Both the position numbers and the translations under genes were made by a program. 64,000 bases of DNA. It comes from Meloidogyne chitwoodi (Eukaryota > Nematoda > Chromadorea > Rhabditida > Meloidogynidae). Numbering within the stretch: the first letter of the stretch is position 1; each line of letters starts with the position of its first letter. Shown here piece after piece: positions 1-9,390 of this stretch. The notes under the pieces are model-generated. The model saw only the letters and a program-made list of their open reading frames with translations. It searched no databases and had not been told where the DNA came from. Location of the stretch: positions 682,001 to 746,000 of the forward strand of contig JACZZP010000019.1 in the NCBI GenBank assembly GCA_015183035.1. The letters run 5' to 3'.

Positions 1-3000
1 TTTATTATCGGCCTTCCGAACCAAAACCACTGGTGAGACCCACGGGGTGTTTGATTTTCGCAACACTCCTATTTTAAGCATAGCTTCCAAATGTTCATTT
101 AGTTCAGCTTGATATTTTTCTGGTACTTTATAGGGACGGCTGGTTATTGGAATCTCAGTATTTGTGAAAATAGGGGGTGCTGAAATAGTACATTCTCCCA
201 AATCATAGTCATGTTGTGAAAAAATGTTTTTATTTTTGTTTAAACAAATTTTTAATTTTTGAAATTCATCTGTATTTAAATTTGTTTTTATTTCCATTCT
301 TCCCTTTTCCAATTTAAAACAATTTTTAACTCCATTATTAACATTTATATTTTCTATGTGTGGAATCAATTGACCATTTTGTAAATCAAGGAGAAGAGGT
401 AAATTTTTTAACGCGTTTCGTCCTATAATCGCGTCATATTTTCCTGTATTGCTTATTTCATTTTCAATTACAATAATCGATGTATTAATTTCACAATTTG
501 CAATTTCTAATTTAATTTCTGCTTGACCAATAGTGGGCACTATTTTTTCTCCAATTCCAATGACTGCACTGATTTCAGGAGAATAAATCCCTCCTAAATT
601 TAATTTTTGTGCTGTCTTTTTACCAACTAAGGAAACATGAGCACCTGTATCCAAAAGAGCTTTTATTTTGTACTCGTTTATTTTAATATTAATTCTAAAA
701 CATTCATCACATGTGGCATCAAAACAGGCAGCAATTTCTATATTTTCAGTTTGTCTTATTTCTCTAAAACTAGGCCAACGTTCAGTTAGAGGTGGGGCCG
801 GTTCATTTCGTCCGACCATTTCCAAATTTAGTGTTTCGTTTCTTTTATTTCTATATTTTTGTAATAAATTTAACACGAGATTGTACGAAGTGCTTATATT
901 TATTAAAAAATTTATATATTGTAATACAGCAGGAGGTAGTAACAATTTAATTAATATTTCAGCACTAACGTAGCAACAAATAAAAAATACCCAAATTTGG
1001 TTAAACGATGGAAGTCCTCCTTTTAAAAATGCAAAAAGTCCACTTGAAACTATACTTCCTGCTAAAAGTTCAGATTTACCATTCGAGTCTCTCCAAGCAC
1101 TACTACTAGGACGAGTCAATTTTAAAATTTCCTGACTAATTTCAGCAGCCTCTAGAGTCTCGTTAAAATGTTCAGGAGAGTATAATTCAGACAAATTTGC
1201 AAGAATTTTATTTCTGAAAATAGTTACACCAATTTCGGGAAAATCGAGACTTCCAAAACGAGCTAGTGTGAAAATAGACTCTAGTGGGATTTCATGTTCG
1301 TCACCATTGATTTGATTATATTGTATTATTTTCCCATTCATTTCTACAAAATGCGATTTTACTGTTGTGCAGTCAATTTCTTTAGCTTCAGGGTAAATAA
1401 TTAGTGTGTTTGAGTCTAAAAATCCATGTTTTTGAAAATCGAATAATTTAAAGCTTATTGGAATTCTATTAAAACAGTGACCATTTTTCCAATTATAATG
1501 TATATCTTTAAAATTTATAGGAAAGCATGGTTTTATTTCTAAAGTTCTGGCAGTTACAAGCCTTGCAGTAATTAATTTATTTTTCATAAAATGTCTTGCA
1601 AGTAATGTTGGGTTTGCTATTGCAAGACTGAGCGTTTGTTCTACTATTGATTGTAAACTTGTGCATATTTGGTGAGTTGCTTCAGAAAATAATCGCTGAG
1701 TATTAAAAGTAACTTTTGCGCTAAGAGCAGTTAATTGTGCGGCCAATTGTTGCGAATAAACAATTCCTGTATTTCGTTTAGTTCTCTTAAGTTCATTATG
1801 CGCTTTATCGCTTTTCATTAACATTTCATTATATTCATTTACTGGCACCGCGAAACCTTGATCAGAAACAGTATATTGGGTTCCCTCACAATCTGTCTTA
1901 ATTGTGGCATTTTCAAAACTTAGTGCAAATTCACTGCTTTGCGTAATCCAGATTTTCGTCGAGTATTCTCCTTCCCATCGTATTACAAAAATAAATGAAC
2001 ATTGTTGGGATTTTTCAGGTTTCCAGATCAAACTCCCTTGGGCGCATCGACAAGAACCTGCAGTATATAAACATCCAGGGCAAGTGCCTAAAGGGGTTGA
2101 AACACCACTCATTCCGTGGCGCGTAAAAATTACTGATTCAAAAGTATAGCAATTTGTAACTTCTTCTGAATACCACAGCATACTAAAAGGCCAAATTCTC
2201 CAATCTCGCTCGAGAGAGTTATTAGTTGCCTTAAATGTATGATTTCCAAACATTTCTCCAGCAGGTGAGTGAAAAAGGTTATGCATTCTATTACAAGTCG
2301 AGGTGGGAATTTCAATATTTTCGGTGTCTATTTGTTCATATTTTGTCCCAAAAATTCCCATTTTACGATTTATAATTGTTTTAATACATTGACATACTAT
2401 TGTGACAGTTTTATACTGTAATGTATTTGCTCGGTATACGGATAAAGGCATTTGTATAGGTGGTTCGATTGTTTTCCAGTGAGGGCAGATAGGCTCATCC
2501 GGTAATTTCCATAGACTACTCGGAGAATATGATAAACAAATCATAGGACTATGCGATCCTTGGCTAGCTAAAGTTTGACAACTTAAGGCAATTAGTGTGA
2601 AGAGTGCCAAAAGACAAGGACTCAAGAGTCTCGGACTAGCACTTATAGGACTTGACATTCGATTTTCACTGAACCGCACTTTTCTATCTGGCGATCGCCA
2701 ATTATTTCTTTGCGAGTTTCCCGCATTATTATTTCGATTTTGGTACTCATTATTATTATAATTATTGCTATAAAAATTTCTAGAATTCCAATTTGCGTTT
2801 CGATTATTATTTTGATTTCTATATGTATTATTACGCCAATTTTGATTTTGTTTGTAATCGCGATTATTATAATTCTGATTCTGTTGGTGATCTCGATTAA
2901 AATTTTGATTATACCTATTTTTATAATTTTCATTATTGTTAAATCGCGATTGGTAATTTTGTGCCTGTACGCGATTTCTACATTGTGACATTATATGTCC

Positions 3001-4194
3001 AGGCTTATGGCAATAATGGCATACTATGCGATTAGTTTCTCTAGTTTTTTGGAATGCTAGAGCCTCAACTTTCTCTGCCAATTCAATAAATTGCGAATTT
3101 TGTAAATTTGGTCTTTTCTCTGCCATTAATAACTCTAAGTGCTCTGCTATTTCAAAAGCCTTAGAATAATCTTCTGGACGCGAAGACTTTACTTCAAACT
3201 GCAATTCAGGCGATAGGCGATCCAAAAATTCATCAAGCATGCGTTGATTTATAATATTTTCTTCGTAGCCTATCATGGCAGCGCGAACAGCATCATTTAA
3301 TCTTTGCGCGAAAGAAAAGACTTTTTCGCCTGGGGCCTGTTTTACAATAGAAAGAGCTTGCCTTGCTACTGTTCTAGAATGTCCATTTACAAATCGACCT
3401 TGTAAAAAAATTATTGCTTCCTGTAAAGTTTCAGGCGGAGGTAAAAGAGAGTCTAATTCTGCGCGAGCTCTACCTCCCAAACAAACTTTTAATCTATTTA
3501 TTTTTTGTATTTCAGAAAGAGGCGTCAGAATTAAATTAAGAGCATCTGTGAACCGTTGCGACCAGCGGTAAAATGAAATCGACGGATTTCCATCATAAAT
3601 TCCCACTGGTGCACCTAGTCCATTTAAAAATGGATCTCCAATCATTATTTCACATTCATCCCATTCAATTTTTTCATCCTCCCTTGGGACCTTTTTTCTA
3701 TGTTTTATATTCGATTCTATCGATTTACCACTACTTTCTCCATCCCAAATAAATCCAGATCCGCGTGAAGAATTTTCCAAAATTTCAACTTTAAATTCCA
3801 AATTTTCCATTTTTTCTGTTAACTCTTTTAATTTAACTCCAAATTCAAAAGAAACATCATTTAAATTATCCAATTCTTTTTCAACAATATTTAATCTCTG
3901 GGTGTCCAAAATTTGGTCTTTTTCTACTTCCATAACTTTATTTTGGAACAAAATTATTTCTTTAGAATTATTTTCATTTTCTCTTATTTTATCATCCAAT
4001 TCATTTAATCTAAGTTGATAAAAATCATTTTCTAATCCACCTTCAAAAATTCCAGATTCAATTTTTCTGATTGTTTTACACACAGTTTCCTCAAAAGAGC
4101 GAAGGCGAGACAACAGATTATGCCAATTTTTACCTTCCTCTTTGGAAAAATATTTGACGGCGAAATCCGAACCTGATAGTTCGATTTTATTCAT
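1..4194 (-). CDS. Gypsy-type Gag-Env-like-protease-RT polyprotein (partial)
   Basis: One open frame of 1398 codons runs off the window at its pol end. The ATG at 4194-4192 follows an in-frame TAA directly, so it is the first possible start. In order: a predicted coiled coil (about residues 55-150); a Gag capsid-like segment (about 195-385); a CCHC knuckle, C392-x2-C395-x4-H400-x4-C405; an Asn/Gln/Arg-rich linker (about 406-500); an envelope-like block (about 515-1105); an aspartic protease with D1182-T-G and the later motif YDAIIGRNAL; and the first RT residues, ending near SPVVLVRKADNK. Protease and RT N-terminus look like Ty3/gypsy rather than BEL/Pao (known family pattern). No stop or frameshift separates gag from pol, so this copy may be intact and young, but the RT catalytic core, RNase H and integrase lie outside the window. 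Confidence 0.9.
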   Translation of the reverse strand, partial: MNKIELSGSDFAVKYFSKEEGKNWHNLLSRLRSFEETVCKTIRKIESGIFEGGLENDFYQLRLNELDDKIRENENNSKEIILFQNKVMEVEKDQILDTQRLNIVEKELDNLNDVSFEFGVKLKELTEKMENLEFKVEILENSSRGSGFIWDGESSGKSIESNIKHRKKVPREDEKIEWDECEIMIGDPFLNGLGAPVGIYDGNPSISFYRWSQRFTDALNLILTPLSEIQKINRLKVCLGGRARAELDSLLPPPETLQEAIIFLQGRFVNGHSRTVARQALSIVKQAPGEKVFSFAQRLNDAVRAAMIGYEENIINQRMLDEFLDRLSPELQFEVKSSRPEDYSKAFEIAEHLELLMAEKRPNLQNSQFIELAEKVEALAFQKTRETNRIVCHYCHKPGHIMSQCRNRVQAQNYQSRFNNNENYKNRYNQNFNRDHQQNQNYNNRDYKQNQNWRNNTYRNQNNNRNANWNSRNFYSNNYNNNEYQNRNNNAGNSQRNNWRSPDRKVRFSENRMSSPISASPRLLSPCLLALFTLIALSCQTLASQGSHSPMICLSYSPSSLWKLPDEPICPHWKTIEPPIQMPLSVYRANTLQYKTVTIVCQCIKTIINRKMGIFGTKYEQIDTENIEIPTSTCNRMHNLFHSPAGEMFGNHTFKATNNSLERDWRIWPFSMLWYSEEVTNCYTFESVIFTRHGMSGVSTPLGTCPGCLYTAGSCRCAQGSLIWKPEKSQQCSFIFVIRWEGEYSTKIWITQSSEFALSFENATIKTDCEGTQYTVSDQGFAVPVNEYNEMLMKSDKAHNELKRTKRNTGIVYSQQLAAQLTALSAKVTFNTQRLFSEATHQICTSLQSIVEQTLSLAIANPTLLARHFMKNKLITARLVTARTLEIKPCFPINFKDIHYNWKNGHCFNRIPISFKLFDFQKHGFLDSNTLIIYPEAKEIDCTTVKSHFVEMNGKIIQYNQINGDEHEIPLESIFTLARFGSLDFPEIGVTIFRNKILANLSELYSPEHFNETLEAAEISQEILKLTRPSSSAWRDSNGKSELLAGSIVSSGLFAFLKGGLPSFNQIWVFFICCYVSAEILIKLLLPPAVLQYINFLINISTSYNLVLNLLQKYRNKRNETLNLEMVGRNEPAPPLTERWPSFREIRQTENIEIAACFDATCDECFRINIKINEYKIKALLDTGAHVSLVGKKTAQKLNLGGIYSPEISAVIGIGEKIVPTIGQAEIKLEIANCEINTSIIVIENEISNTGKYDAIIGRNALKNLPLLLDLQNGQLIPHIENINVNNGVKNCFKLEKGRMEIKTNLNTDEFQKLKICLNKNKNIFSQHDYDLGECTISAPPIFTNTEIPITSRPYKVPEKYQAELNEHLEAMLKIGVLRKSNTPWVSPVVLVRKADNK
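852..2640 (-). other. Envelope-like glycoprotein block inside the polyprotein
   Basis: Residues about 518-1115 of the polyprotein look like a viral type I fusion glycoprotein. A hydrophobic signal-like stretch (about 525-540, LALFTLIALS) is followed by a Cys-rich ectodomain with N-glycosylation sequons, a furin-type site R804-T-K-R807, a second Cys-containing part, and a long hydrophobic segment (about 1067-1095) that would be the membrane anchor. This topology keeps Gag and protease/RT in the cytosol and the glycoprotein in the lumen. The spacing of Cys, the dibasic site and the NPTLLAR segment recall the chuvirus-type glycoproteins captured by some arthropod LTR elements. That resemblance is from pattern memory only. 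A phlebovirus-like or baculovirus F-like origin is not excluded. Confidence 0.6.
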
Positions 4195-4312
4195 TTAAAT
4201 TTATTTTCCAAGAAAAGTTAAATTTTTCTTCTCAATCAAAAAATCAACAAATTCTCTTTTCTTTCAAAAAAAATTTTCCAAAAAAAAAATAAATTTTCCT
4301 TCTCAGAAGTTC

Positions 4313-4330
4313 CCGGGTTTAGTGGCACCA
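4313..4330 (-). other. Putative primer binding site
   Basis: Read on the minus strand, this begins TGGTGCCACTAAACCCGGG. It lies about 120 bases before the Gag ATG, starts with TGG as complements of tRNA 3' CCA ends do, and resembles the TGGTGCC...AACCCGGGA leader motif of many LTR elements. The primer tRNA is not identified. If correct, the 5' LTR ends at about 4331 and extends to higher coordinates. Confidence 0.55.
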
Positions 4331-4900
4331 ATGAAATATTCTTTTATATAAATATTTCTTCTTGGGTTTACTTTCTGAGGATTATCAATAACTCAAGACA
4401 AATTCAAATTTATTTAATTAAATCGAAGAACAAAATTTACAGACGAGAAATAATAATAATAGTTATCATAATTTAGGATGGCTAGTCTTATATATAGATC
4501 TTAAGTAAATAAAAACGAAAGGTCATGAAGGGGTCAAGGAATATATATTTTAGATAAGAAAGTTAATACATATAATTTTATTTGTCGGGATCATATTTTA
4601 CTATTTTATTTAATATTTCTTTGACCTAGGCTATGAGAAAATTAATTTATATTTTATCTTTTCATAATTATTTTATAAGTATTTTTATGTCCTATATGTG
4701 ACTGCTGCAAATTCTTAGGTGAATCCATCGGGGCTCCATTATGGATTTAAAGCCCTATATTACTCGTTAGCTCAATCCTAGGGTTATGTGTTAATAATAA
4801 AAGAAAATACAAAATAAAAATATTTATTTATTTAAAATTAATATAATAAATGAATGGGTCGGGGATATTTCTTATCTTATCAATTATAAGGGGAATTTCG

Positions 4901-5038
4901 GATCAAGTTCAGAGTGGAACTGAGCTGATCAGGGAGGTTAAACCTCCTTTTAATTTTCTTTATTCTCTAAACTGGAAATTTTAGACTTAAGGCTGGCTCA
5001 AAATATATATCTGAGCCAGTCTGGGAGGATAAACCTCC
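4901..5038. repeat. Three adjacent hairpins
   Basis: Stem 1 pairs 4901-4910 with 4917-4930 (GATCA/TGATC outside, AGTTC/GAACT inside). It is followed by the perfect 15-base palindrome GGAGGTTAAACCTCC at 4933-4947. Stem 2 pairs CTGGCTCA (4993-5000) with TGAGCCAG (5012-5019). A second GGAGG...CCTCC stem lies at 5024-5038. The stem-then-GGAGG order occurs twice, so this is an imperfect tandem duplication. Confidence 0.7.
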
Positions 5039-5526
5039 TCTTTTAAGACTGGAACTCTGGAGGCTGGAGACTGGAAAATCTGGAGACTAAAGAGTGGAAT
5101 TTTCCAACTCTTTATATAGTGTTTACCAAGGTCATACATTCTGTCCACGTGTTGACCCGGTAATAGAACAAAAACTCATTAAAGCGATTAATGGGTTTGT
5201 TCTCAAAGGAAAAATTTATAAAACCATAAATTTCCCCAAAATCTCGAGATTGCACTTTTTAACGACCTTAAAATAGTCGTTTTTAAGAACAATTAATTTT
5301 ATACTTTGCACCAAAAATTGCAAAGTTCTTTTCTTTAAAGAACGGCTGTCACAAATAAGCCGCCAATTTTACATTGTTTACGATTTAGTTAGTCGTAAAC
5401 ATGTTCAAATTCCATCCCAATTAACTTTCTCTTTTTTCAATGGAACACTTTGATCCATTTATATTTCTATTTTTTCTTCTTTACTCTTTAGACAATTTTC
5501 ATGGCTGGCAGGAAAGTTAAAAGAGC

Positions 5527-5569
5527 TTTCACGTGGATCTAGGCGCATTAGCCGCCTACTCACACGTGA
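5527..5569. repeat. Two-tier hairpin
   Basis: TTCACGTG (5527-5534) pairs with CACGTGAA (5562-5569). Inside it TAGGCG (5539-5544) pairs with CGCCTA (5552-5557). It lies in the putative LTR and contains a CACGTG E-box-like core twice. Confidence 0.65.
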
Positions 5570-5640
5570 ATCAGCTGGCAGGGTAAAGCTGCCTATTTTC
5601 TCTTCTTTTTTATTCCCTCCAGTCATTTTTTACTGACTTT

Positions 5641-5815
5641 AATAGGCAATTAAAGCCTTTATTTATTTCTTTAATTTTTTAAATATTTTTTAATAAAATA
5701 TTATTTTAAATATTTTAATTATTTTATTTTTAAATATATTTATTTATTTATTTAAATTATATGCATTTCGTAAATGCGACATAAGGTTAATTTAGAAAAA
5801 TTCCAATTAAATGGA
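5641..5815. other. AT-rich spacer
   Basis: Nearly pure A/T sequence between the gypsy-associated block and the foldback. I see no coding or structural signal. Confidence 0.6.
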
Positions 5816-6039
5816 CAGAAAGCCAATAAAATTTTCTACAAGATGCATTTGATCTCTTTTGTCAACAAAATTTCTTCGCCGAGACGTCAGCCCTTGAATA
5901 TGGGTGTTATCAAATTATCTCTTATCAGGGTATTTTTTGGTGTTTTATTAGTTAGTCAAATTCAAGTGCTGGCGTCTCGGCGAAGAAATTTTTTGGGAAA
6001 TGAGACCAAGTGCATCTTGTAGCAAATTTAATGGGCTTT
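5816..6039. mobile_element. 220-bp foldback element, MITE-like
   Basis: The left arm (about 5816-5898) and right arm (about 5960-6039) are inverted copies of each other over about 78 bases. Shared blocks include CTACAAGATGCA, ATTTCTTCGCCGAGACG and CACTTGAAT, with scattered mismatches. The outer ends read GAAAGCC on both sides. The roughly 60-base loop is not repeated. The 82-codon frame at 5774-6022 only reads through the hairpin and has no protein character. A MITE is the simplest reading; a long-hairpin small-RNA precursor is possible. Confidence 0.65.
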
Positions 6040-6784
6040 CGAACCCATAATTCAAAATTTTTCAAAACTTAAGGGGAAGAAAAATTTTTTAAAGTAAAAA
6101 ACCCTATTTTCCGTTGATTGGACTTTCTATATCTCGTCTCAGGAAAGAGTTGGAACAATTATTTTTTGGGTATTCTTCCTCATATCGATAGTGAAGTTCA
6201 CCAGAATTTTTTCAGATTTTTCTCTATTTCCTAAGTTGGATAAACCCGAGTACGCTTATAATTTTGTAACAACACTATTTTTGAAAATTATCATAACTTT
6301 TTTTCTATTTAAAATTTCTTTTAAATTCTTTTTTCTCAACTAAACACAATGCAAAAGATCATAGCTAAAAGTATTTTCAAAAGGCATTAAGAATCGGATC
6401 TTAATGAAATGCGAAAATTTGGGGTGCGTTTATAATTATGTAACACACCTTAGTTTGTTCTACGGATCTTACAATATACCGAGAAAAGGCAGAAGCATTT
6501 GTTGCTTTAAAAAAAATTATAATAACAAAATGGATTTAAAAAGAATATTATGTATCCTTTTGTCAATGTAATACTCAATACCGTGTTCGAGAATGCAGAA
6601 AAAACAACTTTTATTAAAAAAAATATTTTTTATCATAATTTTTAAAATTATTTGATATTAAATTAAATAAAAATTTAAATTAAATAAATATATTTAATCA
6701 AAATTTTAACAAAAATAATATAAATTTAAAATAAAAATATTTTAATAATTAATTTATTAAAACTTGTTTATTTCGTTGAATTAA
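6040..6784. other. Intergenic, no recognised feature
   Basis: AT-rich. The first 400 bases are less extreme in composition, but no open frame or repeat was recognised on either strand. Confidence 0.6.
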
Positions 6785-6922
6785 ACAAGGCTTACAAATT
6801 CAAAAAAAAATTTTGTCAAAGCTTATGAGATGCTAACAAAACTTGGAAAAGAAATCAAACTGGAACAAGGGATTCAACCGATAAATTTTGTCGTTCAATC
6901 AAACATACATAGCTGGACATGA
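6785..6922 (+). pseudogene. Coding-like exon relic of unknown family
   Basis: 45 open codons sit between an in-frame TAA and a TGA. The codon use and peptide (KAYEMLTKLGKEIKLEQGIQ, then PINFVVQSNIHSWT) are far less A/T-driven than the flanks. No start ATG is evident, so it may be an internal exon. The family is not recognised. It is probably part of the same decayed locus as the pieces at 7361-7919. Confidence 0.35.
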
Positions 6923-7360
6923 ACTCCATGATGAGAAACTAAATAATGCACTCTCAATTATAATAGAATAATCTTAACTTATTAAAATAAAGGATGATAG
7001 CAATATTTGATTTTTTAATGATTTGAACATAAATTATTGGAATGTATTCGGCTTAAATTAAAATTAGTTTATAAAAATAAATAATAATATATTAAATAAA
7101 TTCATTATTTAATTGTAAAATATTTAATAAGTATTAAATAATTATATTTTTGTGGAAATAAAAATTATTTAATGCGTCTTATAAAATTTATTAAATTGTT
7201 AAAAAATAAAATACTAATTCAGTGAGGAGTAAGAAAAAGAAATTAAAAGCGACAACTCCTTCAAAAAAAAATTATTTTTATTTTATAATTTAATTAATTA
7301 AAATGTATCAAAATTAAAAAAAATTGTTTAATATAAACTTTATTAAATTGAAAAATTTTA

Positions 7361-7919
7361 GAGCACCTACATGGATTATTTCTGTATGGAAGCAGTTTAA
7401 TGCCTAAAAAAGTAATATTTAAAAATGTATGCCTTGGTCTGCGTGGAAAGAAATGTCAAGAAGGATTGGGACTTGAAAAAAATGGATGATATTATTTTTA
7501 CTAAATAATCCTTATATTTTAATAAATTGAAGTAAATTATAAAATTTTCGTAAAATAAAAAATATTTTACGAAAAATTTTTTACAATTTAGTTTTCTTTT
7601 AAAGGAATTATTGAGCCAAAAGAATTGGACGATCAATTTGTAAAATTTGAACTTCCTGAGTTAATTGAAACAAAAAAATGAAAATCAAATTGCTGTTGCT
7701 TGGAACAAAAAAATTAAGAATATTTTAAAATTTCTGATCAAATTATCATCTGTAATACCAATGATTTTCTTTATAACAAAATACAATAGTTCTATCAAAA
7801 AAATTCGATTTTGGACGATTAATTATATTGGCCAACTTTTTGTCAAACCAAAAGTTAGAAGCAATTTTATGTTTTTTTATTTTAATTTAAATTTAAAACA
7901 AATATTAATATTTAATTAA
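7361..7919 (+). pseudogene. Decayed multi-exon gene fragment, unknown family
   Basis: A good acceptor (ATTTTAG, ending 7361) opens 42 codons containing LFLYGSSLMPKKVIFKNVCL and GKKCQEGLGLEKNG, ending in TGA at 7487. A second acceptor (CTTTTAAAG, ending 7604) opens a frame with EPKELDDQFVKFELPELIET. It then hits TGA, and coding sense resumes one base out of frame with ENQIAVAWNKKIKN, running open to 7919. The lost frame indicates a pseudogene. The downstream part also holds FWTINYIGQLFVKPKVRSN. The long opposite-strand frame at 7397-7636 is a shadow. No domain is recognised. Confidence 0.4.
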
Positions 7920-8015
7920 AATAAATTTATTCCTAAAATAAATTTTTACTTTATACGATTTAAATTTTCATTAAACTTGAAATAGGAGAAGAGATTCCTG
8001 AATGCTGTTAAATCT

Positions 8016-8440
8016 CAGATTTGTTTATTATTTAAATTAATTTATTCTTCGATCTCCCCCATTAAACTCTTTTTTTCCCATCGCACTAAACTGATTCAAA
8101 CTACATTTTAAAACAACAATATCATTCTTCATTCTTTACACACTCCCTTTTCTGGCAGAAATAAAAGGAAAATTAAGTCACCCGCCCTTCTGAAAAGCGT
8201 TCATCTTTTTCACCCGTTACTACCCATTCTCATCTTCAATTTTTCCTGCTCTCTCTTATCCGTTTTAATAAAAAAAATATATATAATTTTTACACATCTT
8301 TTCTGTCCCTTAAAAATAAAAATATTCTTCGTTTTTCTTCGTATTAAATAAATTGTAAAACTTTGTTGGAATAAACTTGTTAAAAATAAAAATTGTGTTT
8401 ATTCTTAATAATCAGGAAAAAAAATCCCCCAAACTGACAA
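8016..8440 (+). repeat. Duplicated upstream block, copy 1
   Basis: Shares long stretches with 63288-63560, for example TTTATTCTTCGATCTCCCC near the start and an ending of CTTGT...GTGTTTATT...AATCAGGAAAA. It is pyrimidine-rich and ends in an AG that could be a splice acceptor. In both places it lies just 5' of coding-like exons, so it may be the promoter or leader of a duplicated gene or element. Confidence 0.55.
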
Positions 8441-8538
8441 TGCATTAGAAAACATAATAATCTTAACTATAAGAAATGGGGAGATGATGGAAACCTTGCG
8501 TTATTAGATTTTAATTTATTATTTCATTTCTTGTGCAG

Positions 8539-9047
8539 TCGGAAGAAAAAACATATACTTCGATGGTGGAAGCAAAATATTATGAAAAAATTTTTATTAC
8601 TATTGGACGAAATGATATGTAATAATTATACTTTAAACAAATAATTTTTTATAAAAAAATATTAAGCGTGATAAAGAAAAATGCTGATGCTGAAAAAGAA
8701 AATGCTGTAAAATATTTTTTTATTTTACTTAAATATTTTTTATTTTACTTATTTTACATAATTATTTTATTTAGCTTATTTTTAATTGGAAAGATCTTGT
8801 AGACGCGGATGGAGGTCGTTATAAGACCGATTTGGATAATTTAGCCGATGTACTTCGATTATTGTTTAAAAATGGTGGACAAAATGGAACACTTGATGAA
8901 CGAATTGCTGTAATTGAAAACAATTCTTCTTTTTGGCTAATGGTTCTAATTTTAATAATATATAATTTTTATATTTTATATGATGCAATTAATGTTCCCA
9001 GATGTTTGAAAACGTTATTGATTTTAAATTATTTTTCAAATAATTAG
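8539..9047 (+). CDS. Three-exon coding fragment with C-terminal membrane segment
   Basis: Three pieces splice in phase: 8539-8618 (after TTGTGCAG, before GTAATA), 8667-8706 (after ATTAAG, before GTAAAA) and 8775-9047 (after ATTTAG, ending in TAG). The joined product has about 130 residues. It is polar and helical at first (SEEKTYTSMVEAKYYEKIF; KNADAEKENALIFNWKD), then contains DLDNLADVLRLLFKNGGQNG and a hydrophobic span WLMVLILIIYNFYIL. No start codon was found; the 5' exon may lie near 8460-8520 or be lost. In-phase joining of three exons without a stop argues for a real or recently lost gene. The family is not recognised. Confidence 0.45.
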
Positions 9048-9267
9048 AATAAAATTTATTTAAAAGACAATTATCTTTGTTTTTAAAAAATAATTGAATA
9101 ACCTAAGAGCAAAGGAGTACCGAAATTGATGTACATATAAGAACTATTAATATTTACTATGAACTAGTGCTAAAAAATCTCGAAATCAAAAATTTAAAAG
9201 ATCAATTAATAAAAAAGAAGTTACTTCGTTAAACAATATTTTATTAGATAAATGAAAATCAAATACT
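9048..9267. other. AT-rich spacer
   Basis: Nothing recognised. Confidence 0.5.
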
Positions 9268-9390
9268 TGAAAAGATAACAAAATAACATTAAAAGAATAT
9301 GTCAAAGACATAAATAATAATATATACATTTTATTACGAAAACTATCGAAAAGAAATGAAAGTTTACATGAGTGTTACTCAAATAATTAA
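9268..9390 (+). pseudogene. Coiled-coil exon relic (IKNDI-like family)
   Basis: 40 open codons including ITLKEYVKDINNNIYILLRK, ending in TAA. It aligns by eye with the relics at 31481-31627 and 61285-61491 (acidic/aromatic-x-x-IKNDI...K..I pattern). No ATG; possibly a terminal exon. Confidence 0.3.

Larger units (their letters stand above)
4331..5640 (-). other. Probable 5' LTR/leader region of the gypsy element
   Basis: There is no coding content on either strand. The stretch is less AT-rich than the DNA beyond 5640 and holds several strong hairpins (listed separately), which suits LTR or leader RNA structure. The outer LTR boundary cannot be placed because the partner LTR lies outside the window. 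The short frame at 5094-5276 shows no recognisable protein. Confidence 0.4.

Noticed and set aside
668..2315. Other frames of 60-100 codons within the first 4.2 kb
   Set aside because: All overlap the continuous minus-strand polyprotein and show no independent protein signal.
2643..2988. Ile-rich frames on both strands
   Set aside because: They are shadows of the Asn/Gln-rich part of the Gag linker read in other frames.
5094..5276. 60-codon frame upstream of the gypsy element
   Set aside because: Lies in the structured LTR/leader region with no recognisable protein.
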